A program made the position numbers and the translations under genes. From assembly GCF_002079305.1 (NCBI RefSeq), contig NZ_CP015039.1, positions 3,519,501-3,583,500 on the forward strand: a DNA stretch of 64,000 nucleotides, written 5' to 3'. Under the pieces are notes generated by a model. That model ran no database searches, was not told the DNA's origin, and was given only the letters and a program-made list of their open reading frames with translations. Positions 32,946 to 40,960 of this stretch are shown here, piece after piece (the stretch's first letter is position 1; each line of letters starts with the position of its first letter). Origin of the DNA: Rhodovulum sp. P5 (GTDB lineage: Bacteria; Pseudomonadota; Alphaproteobacteria; Rhodobacterales; Rhodobacteraceae).

Positions 32946-33245
32946 CTACCGGTCGCGGCCATCATCCCGGTCCCGCGTGCGGGACCGGCGCGGCGGCTCT
33001 TGTTCGTGCTGCGCCTCGCGAAGTCCGCGCACCCGGTCGTAGGATTGCTCGGCCAGCCGTGAAAGGCGCAACAGGTCGGCTCCGAAGAAGCTGTCGGTAT
33101 CCCGAAGCTGGCCCTCCTGGTCGCGGTAGCTTCGGCGGAACTGCACGCTATGCGTGGTCCGGTCTTCGCGGGTATTCTCCCAGATCGAGGCTTTCAGGTT
33201 GCCATCGCGCAGCGTGTCGACAGGGCGGTTCTTCTGATTGCTCAT
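32946..33245 (-). CDS. Conserved-looking small element protein
   Basis: The 99-residue protein starts MSNQKNRPVDTLRDGNLKAS and contains WENTREDRTTHSVQFRRSYR followed by RDTDSFFGADLLRLSRLAEQ. This pattern resembles small proteins found near conjugation genes in proteobacterial integrative elements and plasmids, where no function is established. The C-terminus is rich in Arg and Asp. It belongs to the minus-strand run behind the coupling protein. Confidence 0.6.
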   Translation of the reverse strand: MSNQKNRPVDTLRDGNLKASIWENTREDRTTHSVQFRRSYRDQEGQLRDTDSFFGADLLRLSRLAEQSYDRVRGLREAQHEQEPPRRSRTRDRDDGRDR

Positions 33246-33260
33246 TGCTCGCTCCTGTCC

Positions 33261-33476
33261 TCAGACTTCCACGTAGCGCTTGAAGGCCTGCACAAAGGCA
33301 GCGAGCGCAAGGCCGCCGACGAAGGCTCCGCCGAGGTAGCTCCCGTCACCAAAGGCGAGGCCGAGGGCAAAGACGCCCAGGAGAAGCCCCAGCACAAAAT
33401 AATAGATACGCAGTAGAAGGCTTTGCTCGCGCTCGACCTTCACACCCCTGCGTGCACGAATTTGAGGTTTTCTCAT
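33261..33476 (-). CDS. Small two-span membrane protein
   Basis: The 71-residue protein has a basic N-terminus (MRKPQIRARRGVKVEREQ) and two hydrophobic spans (LLRIYYFVLGLLLGVFALGL and GGAFVGGLALAAFVQAF). The start at 33476 is supported by AAAGGAGACC just upstream; the longer open frame to 33533 overlaps the coupling-protein gene. Its position directly after the coupling protein suggests a membrane accessory of the transfer apparatus, by context only. Confidence 0.6.
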   Translation of the reverse strand: MRKPQIRARRGVKVEREQSLLLRIYYFVLGLLLGVFALGLAFGDGSYLGGAFVGGLALAAFVQAFKRYVEV

Positions 33477-33493
33477 AGTCTTGGTCTCCTTTC

Positions 33494-35140
33494 TCACTTG
33501 AGTTTCGGGCGATAGCCCTCGATCCACTGCCACTCACCGTTTTTGTATTGGGGAAGGTCCCGGTAGGCGTCCGGCACCGGTTCCCGGATTACGCACCGCC
33601 GCCGGTAGCCGAGCCGCGCACGAACGCGCACGCTCTCCTGGTCGCGGTCGAAATACGGATTGGGGCCGTAGAGGCCCGCGTAGTCGCGGCGCGTGTAATA
33701 GGGCTCCTTGTCCGCCAGAAACGGGCGCAGGCCGTAGCCGGAGGCCAGCACGAGCGCCTTGTTGTGGGGCATCGCCAGCACTTCGTCGGCGGTGAGCAAA
33801 GCGCGTGCCTGCTTGCGGATATGGCCGCGCTCATAGTCGAGGGCTCGCATGGCAAGGCCGGTGCGCACCGGATCGGTCCCGCCGAACAGGGCGGCATGAA
33901 TAGCTTCGCGCTTGGCCCGCGCGGCGCGTTCCTGCGTCAGCGTATCGGCCACGCCGAGCGTTTGGTTGCCCAGCTTGGCGCTCAGATGTTGCGCGGTTTC
34001 CAGATCGGAAATCCCGCCGCCGAGATAGATTTCCACATCGGCACTGGCCGAAAGCGTCATCACGCCCGTGGGGCCGAGGTTCTTCCGGATTTGCCCGATA
34101 TCCTGGTAGACGCAGAGCGGCGACAGGCCAAAGCCCCGGCCCACAGAATAGAACTCGGAAATCTCCGGGAAGCGCCCGAGCTGGGCGGCCTCATCGATCA
34201 CCAGATTGACGGTCGGGGCGCGGGGCTTGCGCTGCTTGTAGGTCCGCAGGCCCGAGAAGAATGCGCGTATCAATCCCGCGCATTGCTCGGTCATCTCCGG
34301 CGGGATGACGAAGAAGACGAAGACGGGCCGCATGCTGTCCTCGCAGAGCACATCGAGCGTGAAATCTGCCTGCGCCGTATTCACCAGCGCCGCTTGCAGC
34401 AACGGATCGGCCATGAAGGCGAGCGCGTTGGTGATCTCGCTCATGACGGAATCGAAGGTGCGCCTGCTTTTTTCGGCCAGCTCGTTCATCTCGGCGAAGG
34501 CGACCCGGAGGTCCGGCTCGCCAAGCGCGGCCATGGACTCCGACATCTCCGCCCAGGCCTCCGGCGCGGCGTGGATCATGCCCACCAGTTCGAACAGGCT
34601 TGTCGGCGAGACGCCGCCATCGGCATGGACGAGGCCGCGTTTCAGCGGATCGAGCCAGTTCTGGGCCTTGTGCTCGAAGAACCGCGCCTCTCCGCCGCCG
34701 CTTTCCGGCAGCACGGTCCTTGCTGTACGGCGCGAGTCCGCCACCAGCGTCGGCGCAGTTGGCACCAGATGACTGAACAGCGAGAGCGTCTGACCGGTCA
34801 CGGCATGGACGCCAAAAGGGTTGAACTCGTAAACGGCGGCACCGATGGAGGCGAAATACGGCTCCAGTACCGCGCGCAACTCGCGCTTCGGATCGAAGAT
34901 CGCATAGCGCGGCGCTTCGCCGTTCCGCCCCGGCGCGCCGATGATATGGGAGAGCATGGTCGTGAACTTGCCGGAGCCCGCACCGCCAATCAGCAGCATT
35001 CCGGCCTGCTTGGAATGGTAGAGCTTGCGGCCCCTGTAAAACCCGGCAGGCACGCCGCCGCGCTTGCGAAAGGCGCGCAGGATTTCCAGCGTGGTCGCAA
35101 AGCGGGCCGAACCGAAGGGATTGTCGTGGGCAAAGCTCAT
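33494..35140 (-). CDS. traG: VirD4/TraG-type conjugal coupling protein
   Basis: Coupling proteins bring the relaxosome to the type IV secretion pore and hydrolyse ATP. The 548-residue protein has a nucleotide-binding core with GGAGSGKF at residues 52-59, where the Ser/Thr after Lys is Phe, followed by TT. VirD4 proteins often deviate here. Walker B-like VNLVIDEAAQLGRF and the TraG motif SVGRGFGLSPLCVYQDIGQI follow. Typical N-terminal membrane helices are missing, which is unusual. It lies on the strand opposite to the trb operon, with the IS-bounded block between them, so the transfer region has been rearranged. Confidence 0.85.
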   Translation of the reverse strand: MSFAHDNPFGSARFATTLEILRAFRKRGGVPAGFYRGRKLYHSKQAGMLLIGGAGSGKFTTMLSHIIGAPGRNGEAPRYAIFDPKRELRAVLEPYFASIGAAVYEFNPFGVHAVTGQTLSLFSHLVPTAPTLVADSRRTARTVLPESGGGEARFFEHKAQNWLDPLKRGLVHADGGVSPTSLFELVGMIHAAPEAWAEMSESMAALGEPDLRVAFAEMNELAEKSRRTFDSVMSEITNALAFMADPLLQAALVNTAQADFTLDVLCEDSMRPVFVFFVIPPEMTEQCAGLIRAFFSGLRTYKQRKPRAPTVNLVIDEAAQLGRFPEISEFYSVGRGFGLSPLCVYQDIGQIRKNLGPTGVMTLSASADVEIYLGGGISDLETAQHLSAKLGNQTLGVADTLTQERAARAKREAIHAALFGGTDPVRTGLAMRALDYERGHIRKQARALLTADEVLAMPHNKALVLASGYGLRPFLADKEPYYTRRDYAGLYGPNPYFDRDQESVRVRARLGYRRRCVIREPVPDAYRDLPQYKNGEWQWIEGYRPKLK

Positions 35141-35204
35141 GGTAATTCCGATGGAATGAGAGAGGGATCGACAGCCCCGCTAGAAGCGGGGCTGTCAAGG
35201 GTCT

Positions 35205-35348
35205 TCAACCGAAGAAGAAGATCAGGGCTGCGAAGAATACGCAGACCATGACGACCTTCCCGATAAACTCCACGACATGGTCCCAGAAGGTTTTGACCTC
35301 GTAGGTCCGATAAACGTCTCCGATTTTTTCCCGAACTTGTTTCGGCAT
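35205..35348 (-). CDS. Small single-span membrane protein
   Basis: The 47-residue protein starts MPKQVREKIGDVYRTYEVKT and ends with one hydrophobic span (VVMVCVFFAALIFFFG). A clear AAGGAGAAAG precedes its ATG, which decides against the longer upstream frame. It lies just upstream of the coupling-protein gene and may provide a membrane anchor for that span-less protein; this is inference. Confidence 0.55.
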   Translation of the reverse strand: MPKQVREKIGDVYRTYEVKTFWDHVVEFIGKVVMVCVFFAALIFFFG

Positions 35349-35374
35349 GGCTTTCTCCTTTTCTGCCGGGTGAG

Positions 35375-35620
35375 TTAGATGAAACGGTAGGCGAGATAGA
35401 TGCCTGCCGCGGTGAGCGCGAAGGCGATGCTGGCCCGTGCCGCGAAGAACACGAACGGGAAGCAGCAAAGCATCCACGCAATCTCGAGAAACTGGACGAT
35501 GTCCGCCGGGTAGGACCGCCGGGCAATTCCGATCACATAGGGGATCGTCATTTCATGGAGCGTCGGGGCGAAAATCATCGCCAGCATGGCCGCCGCCGTT
35601 GTGGCAAAGCCCCCTTTCAC
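35375..35620 (-). pseudogene. Membrane protein gene truncated by an IS copy
   Basis: The frame encodes a C-terminal piece with two membrane helices (TTAAAMLAMIFAPTLHEM and WMLCCFPFVFFAARASIAF). It is co-oriented with the coupling-protein genes. Its 5' end is replaced by the left end of the IS1634-family copy at 35621; upstream codons in the same frame come from the IS. The missing 5' part is not found beside the other IS copies, so sequence was lost or moved when the IS arrived or recombined. Confidence 0.6.
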
Positions 35621-37514
35621 CGAACTTCGACAAAATCCGGGGGAATCTGCGTGAGCGCGTTCAGCGCAGGTATGGGATTTCAATAGCTTAAGGCGCGCGA
35701 GGTGGGCAGTTCGGCCGAAGTCGTGTAGTTACACGTTATGATGTTTAAGACCCTATGAATGCGCCCAAACGTGCGATATCCTGCATGCCATGTTCACGCG
35801 CATCACCGAGAGCGGCGGGCGTCGCTATCTGCAGATTGTCGAGTCCTTCCGTAACGAGGCGGGCAAGCCCCGGCTGCGCGTCGTGGCCAATCTGGGGCGC
35901 GTGGACGGGATGAAGGATGGCCAGCTCGATGCGCTGATCCGGGGGCTCAGTCGCGCCGCGGGTCGGGTCGAGCCCGAGAAGGCCGAGATCACCTACGAGG
36001 CGGCGCGCAGCTATGGCGACGTCTTTGCCCTGCACGAGTTGTGGAAGGACCTTGGTTTCGATCATGCCCTCGGCCGTGCGCTGCGTTCCGGCAAGCGGAA
36101 AGTCGACGTGGAGGCGCTGGTCCGCGCCATGGTGTTCAATCGGTTGTGCGACCCCACAAGCAAGCTTGGCTGCCTGCGCTGGCTGGAAACGGTCGCGATG
36201 CCCGCGATGCCGGACACCGTCACGCATCAACATCTGCTCCGCGCCATGGATGCGCTGATGGACCATGCCGAGCGGGTCGAGATGGAACTGGCCAGACAAA
36301 TCCGTCCGCTGGTCGATCGGGACCTGGCCGTGGTCTTCTACGACCTGACCACGGTGCGCATCCATGGCGACGGAGAGGTTGACGACGACCTCCGCGCCTA
36401 TGGCATGAACAAGGAAACCGGTGGCATCGCCCGGCAATTCGTGCTCGGCGTCGTGCAAACCGCCGACGGCCTGCCGCTCATGCACACGGTCCACCCCGGC
36501 AATGTCGGGGAGACGAAAACCCTGCAGGGCATGCTGCAGACGGTGTTGCAGCGGTTTCCCGTGCAGCGTGTCATCCTGGTCGCCGACCGTGGCCTGCTCA
36601 GCCTTGAAAACATCGACGAACTGACCGCCCTGGCCGATCAGGACGACCGCAAGCTGGAGTTCATCCTCGCCGTCCCCGCCCGTCGCTATGCCGATCTGGT
36701 CGAGACCTTTCGGGGCCTTGCCTTCGACGAAGGCGGCCTGGCGGAAAGCAATTTTGCCGGCCATCGCCTGATCGTCGCCCATGATCCCGTTCGAGCCGCC
36801 GACCAATCCGAACGACGTCGCGCCCGCATCGCCGAACTTGAAGCCCAGGCCGAAAAGATGGTCGCCAAGCTCGATGCGCAAGACGACGGCCAGACGGCGC
36901 GGGGCCGCCGCGCCTCCGACCGCGGCGCCTATAGCCGCTTCACGCGCGCCGTGGCCGAGGCCGAACTGACCCGGTTCCTCAAGGCAGACCTGCAGGCCGA
37001 CCGGTTCAGCTACAGCATCGACGAAGACGCCGTCGCCCGAGCCGAACTCTTCGACGGCAAGCTCGCCCTGCTGACCAATGCCCCCGACCTGACGCCGACC
37101 GCAACCGTGACCCGCTACAAGTCGCTGGCCGATATCGAACGCGGCTTCCGCGTCCTGAAATCCGATATCGAGATCGCCCCCGTCCACCATCGGCTGCCCG
37201 ACCGCATCCGCGCCCACGCGCTGATCTGCTTTCTCGCCCTCGTCCTCTACCGCGTCATGCGCATGCGGCTGAAGGCAAAAGGACATGACGCCAGCCCACG
37301 AACCGCCCTCGACATGCTCGCGCGCATCCACCGCCACGAAGCCCGGATCGCCGACCGAAAGCTCGACGGCCTCACCACCCCGACCCCCGAACAACTGGAC
37401 CTCTTCGACACCCTGAACCTGCCAAAACCCGCCTGATCACCCTCGCGTAGTTACATTTTGGCCAATCTCGCCATAACGATATCAATCACTTACGCGTTTT
37501 ACTGGTGAACTTGA
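35621..37514 (+). mobile_element. IS1634-family insertion sequence, copy A
   Basis: Boundaries come from comparing the three copies. Identity starts at CGAACTTCGAC and stops after GTGAACTTGA, giving 1894 bp in each. Terminal repeats are imperfect. The left flank is CCTTTCAC (35613-35620) and the right flank GTTTGCAG, which do not match, so this copy has been rearranged since insertion. Confidence 0.85.
35790..37436 (+). CDS. IS1634-family transposase, copy A
   Basis: The 548-residue DDE transposase starts MFTRITESGGRRYLQIVESF, typical of IS1634 elements. Acidic catalytic candidates include the Asp in VVFYDLTTVRIHGD and the Asp in VILVADRGLLS, and the C-terminal Glu lies near SLADIERGFRVLKSD. 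It is intact and should be active. A 549-codon antisense frame covers the whole gene and is a G+C-driven shadow. Confidence 0.88.
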   Translation: MFTRITESGGRRYLQIVESFRNEAGKPRLRVVANLGRVDGMKDGQLDALIRGLSRAAGRVEPEKAEITYEAARSYGDVFALHELWKDLGFDHALGRALRSGKRKVDVEALVRAMVFNRLCDPTSKLGCLRWLETVAMPAMPDTVTHQHLLRAMDALMDHAERVEMELARQIRPLVDRDLAVVFYDLTTVRIHGDGEVDDDLRAYGMNKETGGIARQFVLGVVQTADGLPLMHTVHPGNVGETKTLQGMLQTVLQRFPVQRVILVADRGLLSLENIDELTALADQDDRKLEFILAVPARRYADLVETFRGLAFDEGGLAESNFAGHRLIVAHDPVRAADQSERRRARIAELEAQAEKMVAKLDAQDDGQTARGRRASDRGAYSRFTRAVAEAELTRFLKADLQADRFSYSIDEDAVARAELFDGKLALLTNAPDLTPTATVTRYKSLADIERGFRVLKSDIEIAPVHHRLPDRIRAHALICFLALVLYRVMRMRLKAKGHDASPRTALDMLARIHRHEARIADRKLDGLTTPTPEQLDLFDTLNLPKPA

Positions 37515-37705
37515 GTTTGCAGATCGCGGCCCGGCCCGCCTCGATGGCCCCCGTTCTGGTGGTGGTTTCCGAACATCGGTGTCTCCCGTCAGCTTGCAAG
37601 AGAGAGCATCCCCGATTTTCGGAGGCAGGTCTTTTATCATAAGTTTCAATATGCTATCAGATCAGTTCAAGAACCGTACAAGCCGGTTGAAGGGCGTCCC
37701 GAACA

Positions 37706-38656
37706 GTGGAACTCGCATTCAACAAACCCAATCTCGTGATGCTGATCCTGGTCGTGAATCAGTATCGCAGCGACGGCCTGTTCTGGAACGGGCTCATGGA
37801 AACCTTGAAGAGAGAGGAAGACGCCAACCGTCAACCCCATGAGCCTCTCACCCCTTCAAAAGGCACATGGTACAACTACTTCGGCAATATCAAAGCGGCT
37901 TTTCCGGACGGCTATTGCAAGCAGCCGGTTTCACAGGTCGCCCATGATTTCGTGCAGGCGCACCCCAAGACTGCGGACAAGTTCTTCCGAAAGTTCACAC
38001 CGGGCACCTTCACCTGTATGCGCGATTTCCTGATCGAGCGCGGCTATCTGGGTGGGCATTCACTGGCCGAGAGCGTCGCCAGTGTTCCGGGCAGCCTGTA
38101 TTTCTCGTTAATCGACTTTGTAAGGCCCAACATTGCGCCTGAAGGTGACCACAAGAGCCTTCCCGGCGTGTATCGCGTCTACCGGCCCTCTTTGACTGTT
38201 CCCGGCAAGATTCTTGTGAGCGCAGCCCGCATCACATCACGCAGTGATGGCACACTCTACTACGCCGAGCGCATGCATTTCCGGCCCAGCTATGGCTGGC
38301 GCGAACAGCATCTCGAAGGCTATGTGCTGGGGATGGACGGCAAGGCCTTTCTTCTGACCAAGGACGACAACACCAAGCTGTTGCAGTTCACAATAATGAA
38401 GCCGCTGGTCCGGGAGCCCGCCAGCGATGGGGTCTACCGGATAAGGGTCATGGCCGGATCGTACACCGGCTCCAGCCCGGCGCGGGAAAGCGGGCTTTAT
38501 TCAACGGGGATTGTCATGGCGCGCGACAACCTTCGCACGATAGAGGATCATCCCGTCCATCGCTGGAAGATCGGGCATCTGAAGACCTTTGGGCTTCAGG
38601 AACGCCACGACGTACCGGAGCAGTTTCTTCGGTATCTTCGCGAAGAGATAAACTAG
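37706..38656 (+). CDS. Hypothetical protein in the IS-bounded block
   Basis: The 316-residue product (GTG 37706; ATG 37739 is an alternative) has no signal peptide or clear membrane span. Residues 1-130 are helical and Phe/Tyr-rich. From about residue 140 a beta-rich part begins (PGVYRVYRPSLTVPGKILVSAAR, in pieces, then YYAERMHFRPSYGWREQHLEGY). The last third resembles a ligand-binding or sensor fold seen in some regulator-type proteins of alphaproteobacteria, but I cannot name it. It lies just inside copy A and its 5' end may have been altered by the IS. Confidence 0.55.
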   Translation: MELAFNKPNLVMLILVVNQYRSDGLFWNGLMETLKREEDANRQPHEPLTPSKGTWYNYFGNIKAAFPDGYCKQPVSQVAHDFVQAHPKTADKFFRKFTPGTFTCMRDFLIERGYLGGHSLAESVASVPGSLYFSLIDFVRPNIAPEGDHKSLPGVYRVYRPSLTVPGKILVSAARITSRSDGTLYYAERMHFRPSYGWREQHLEGYVLGMDGKAFLLTKDDNTKLLQFTIMKPLVREPASDGVYRIRVMAGSYTGSSPARESGLYSTGIVMARDNLRTIEDHPVHRWKIGHLKTFGLQERHDVPEQFLRYLREEIN

Positions 38657-38784
38657 ACATTTCCCAAGCGAAAAGGGTGTCAAAAATAGACCATAAAGCA
38701 CCTTTTCACATTAGGAATACTATCTTATTGATTTCGCTTCAGAAAAATGCGAGTTTTACAGGATGTCAAACTAATGGATACGCT

Positions 38785-39342
38785 ATGCGCGCAGAAACAA
38801 ACGACTCAAAGAGATTAGTATATGCAGTGACTGCGCTATCTTTTTTGACGGGATGGTACATCGCTCAAGATTTTGACGAGGGAAAGCTCGCAGCTATATT
38901 CTCAGAGTCCGCTGCCGCAAAAAACAGAACAGCAGTCTTGGATTGGCTTGAGGTCGCTGGCGTTGATATTGATAATCGGCGTCAAAGCATGCTCATTAGT
39001 GCGGCAGAAAACGGCGCGGAAAACACCGCTGCGTGGTTACTCACTCGGTACAACTATAGCCAGGAACGGCTTGACGATAGCCTAATAAGGGCATCGGCTT
39101 CAGGAGATGCCGCAACGCTATCAGTATTAATTGAAAATGGCGCAGAAATTCATCATGGAAATGAGGCGGCGCTTAATACTGCCTTCGCGTACGGAAAGCC
39201 GAATAACATTAACATGCTGGCTGAGAGAGGCGCATCGTTTATTGCAATGAAGAGGTTTCATCTTCTTGACGACTGCAAGTACGCAAAGATGGTGAACAAT
39301 GATATGGCGAAAATCTTCGGCGAAGAATTAGGCTGTCAATAG
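38785..39342 (+). CDS. Membrane-anchored ankyrin-repeat-like protein
   Basis: The 185-residue protein has a short cytoplasmic start, one membrane span (YAVTALSFLTGWYIA), and a C-terminal region with ankyrin-like repeats such as MLISAAENGAENTAAWLLTR, LIRASASGDAATLSVLIENG and ALNTAFAYGKPNNINMLAER. Ankyrin repeats bind proteins. Base composition is clearly lower in G+C than the trb genes, a sign of separate acquisition. ATG 38785 is chosen over an in-frame start at 38677 that lacks coding character. It could be an immunity or adaptor protein for the exported product downstream; that is speculative. Confidence 0.55.
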   Translation: MRAETNDSKRLVYAVTALSFLTGWYIAQDFDEGKLAAIFSESAAAKNRTAVLDWLEVAGVDIDNRRQSMLISAAENGAENTAAWLLTRYNYSQERLDDSLIRASASGDAATLSVLIENGAEIHHGNEAALNTAFAYGKPNNINMLAERGASFIAMKRFHLLDDCKYAKMVNNDMAKIFGEELGCQ

Positions 39343-39437
39343 TCGCCCCAATAAGTCACCGTCTGCCACGATTCTTCATGGTTGCCCGCCTTACGGTTTT
39401 TGTATAAGATTGCACATGGATCACTACTTATCAGAGT

Positions 39438-40313
39438 GTGAGCTTGATGCTTCTTAAGCATACGGTTGCTATTTTCTTTTGCGCTTCCTTTCCGGCCATA
39501 TCTTGTGCGGATTGCACCGGCTCTGAACGTGACCCCTTCGATAGGATTGGGGGCGGTGCCGATTTTCGTTATCGGTCAGACGCGAGAGAAGAAACGATCT
39601 ACGATGGATCTAAGTCCTGTCAAATAGATTACGAGTTTTGCAACATCCGCGCCGAGGGATCCAAATCGAAACTCTCGTTTGCTTGGGTGGCAGCAGGCTT
39701 TGGTATGCTCAACGGTTCTCCATTGGCGCCAAGTACGTGCGCCTATTTTGTTCGGGACATCGAGGCAACTCAGGTAGTGCAAAACTCAGAGCTCCTGCTT
39801 TCAAAAGGTCGGACAACAATTCCCAGAACAATTGTCAACTGTAGGGGGGATGGTTCGTGCGGCGACGTTGAGGCAGAGAGAAAAGACCTTTCAAATTTTG
39901 AGTTGAAATCCAGCATTTACAGGCCGCATGGCGTTCTCCCTTTCAGGTTCCGTATGGAGTCGCAGCCATTCCAAGAAAGTATCCTTGTAAGTAGTAGCTG
40001 GCAGCTCCCCGCCATGACAGTTGGTCTTGTCCTGAGTGAAAGTGCATTCGAAAATGATTTGGGGGGCTTGGAATCTTCGTCCAGCACACCGGTGAGCGAA
40101 ATTTTGATTTCCCTCGAACCGCTCGACAATGTTTTCGGTGATAATGCACGTTTTTTTGAGCTATTTACGGTTGAGGATAACGATACGTCTTCCGGGGAGT
40201 TTCAGTTTGCGCTTCCGAAAGAGGTCGCCACTGTAGAAGGTATCTGGTTTGTTGGAGTGTCAACAACGGGTGATATGGCTTTTTATATTGAGGTTTTCGG
40301 TGCCCGGCAGTGA
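39438..40313 (+). CDS. Exported protein of unknown function
   Basis: The protein (291 residues from GTG 39438; 288 from ATG 39447) has a signal peptide (LKHTVAIFFCASFPAISCADC) with a cysteine just after the leader that could also act as a lipobox-like residue. The mature part is beta-rich, has several cysteines (for example CQIDYEFC and CRGDGSCGD) and no recognised domain. It shares the low G+C content of its neighbours. The stop overlaps or nearly touches the next small gene, so an operon is likely. Confidence 0.55.
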   Translation: MSLMLLKHTVAIFFCASFPAISCADCTGSERDPFDRIGGGADFRYRSDAREETIYDGSKSCQIDYEFCNIRAEGSKSKLSFAWVAAGFGMLNGSPLAPSTCAYFVRDIEATQVVQNSELLLSKGRTTIPRTIVNCRGDGSCGDVEAERKDLSNFELKSSIYRPHGVLPFRFRMESQPFQESILVSSSWQLPAMTVGLVLSESAFENDLGGLESSSSTPVSEILISLEPLDNVFGDNARFFELFTVEDNDTSSGEFQFALPKEVATVEGIWFVGVSTTGDMAFYIEVFGARQ

Positions 40314-40727
40314 ATCAAGCGGCGGCGATAATAACGGCGCCAAGAAGGCGAGCAATTTGCCTATTGCTGCATTTGAGTTAGCGGCTTTCTTGGTGTCTCT
40401 ATTCTTAGGTATAAAAACGTTCCACCAGTACCACTATTATCGGATGAGACCGTTTTCGAAGCACTTTGGTGGGTTGGTGTAGCTTCGGGGGGAGCTATTT
40501 CTGCCATATGCCTTTCCTTTAGCGTGAATTCATTTCGCCGCAGCATTGTATTTGCCGGTATTGGATCGGTTACACTTGCTGCGGTAATGCTTGTATATTT
40601 TTCTTTCTATGCTGATGCAGAAAATCATCTTCTTCTTGTAAGAGTTTTGTACGCCATTGCTGTTGGGTTAATAACTTTTGTTGCGGCGTGGAGTCTTCCG
40701 GTGATCAAGAATATATTTGGCTTTTAG
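40300..40727 (+). pseudogene. Small membrane protein split by a -1 frameshift at an A-run
   Basis: Two overlapping frames make one sensible protein of about 142 residues. The first (GTG 40300) runs through a span AAFLVSLFLGIK to the codons ATA AAA ACG at 40411-40419. A one-base backward shift on the A5 run (40413-40417) then continues as NVPPVPLLSDETVFEALWWV and two more spans (VASGGAISAICLSF and later IVFAGIGSVTLAAVMLVYF) to 40727. Without the shift it ends at 40482. A lost A, a sequencing error, or programmed slippage on AAA are all possible. Confidence 0.5.
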
Positions 40728-40808
40728 CGCGAAGGGGAGCCCCTTTCAGAGTGCATTTCTATTGTGGGCCTTTTGATGTTGCAAATCTGATGCTTTAGCG
40801 CCGAACGC

Positions 40809-40837
40809 AAGATGTGTGTTGTACTACAACACATCTT
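40809..40837. terminator. Hairpin after the IS-bounded block genes
   Basis: AAGATGTG-TG-TTGTA faces CTACAACACATCTT, forming a long imperfect stem that begins with AA and ends with TT, so it could terminate in either direction. The rest of 40728-40960 contains no gene I can support. Confidence 0.4.
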
Positions 40838-40960
40838 GGCAAGGGAGCCCGCTGCGCGCTCCCGTTGCATCCCTCCGGCGCTTGGCTCTTCCAGGGCATG
40901 CGAACCCATTCCAGAGCCACATGGGAGACTTCGCTCTCCCAAACCCATCGATCCTTTCAC

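Noticed and set aside
35745..37394. A 549-codon antisense frame covering the IS1634-family transposase (likewise at copies B and C)
   Set aside because: It mirrors the codon positions of the true transposase in G+C-rich DNA, has a low-complexity Gly/Asp/His-rich product, no family match and no separate start signals.
35613..40960. CCTTTCAC repeats as a target duplication of a composite transposon A-cargo-B
   Set aside because: The octamers flank the left of A and the left of B, not the outer ends of the pair, so they do not define a standard composite transposition event.
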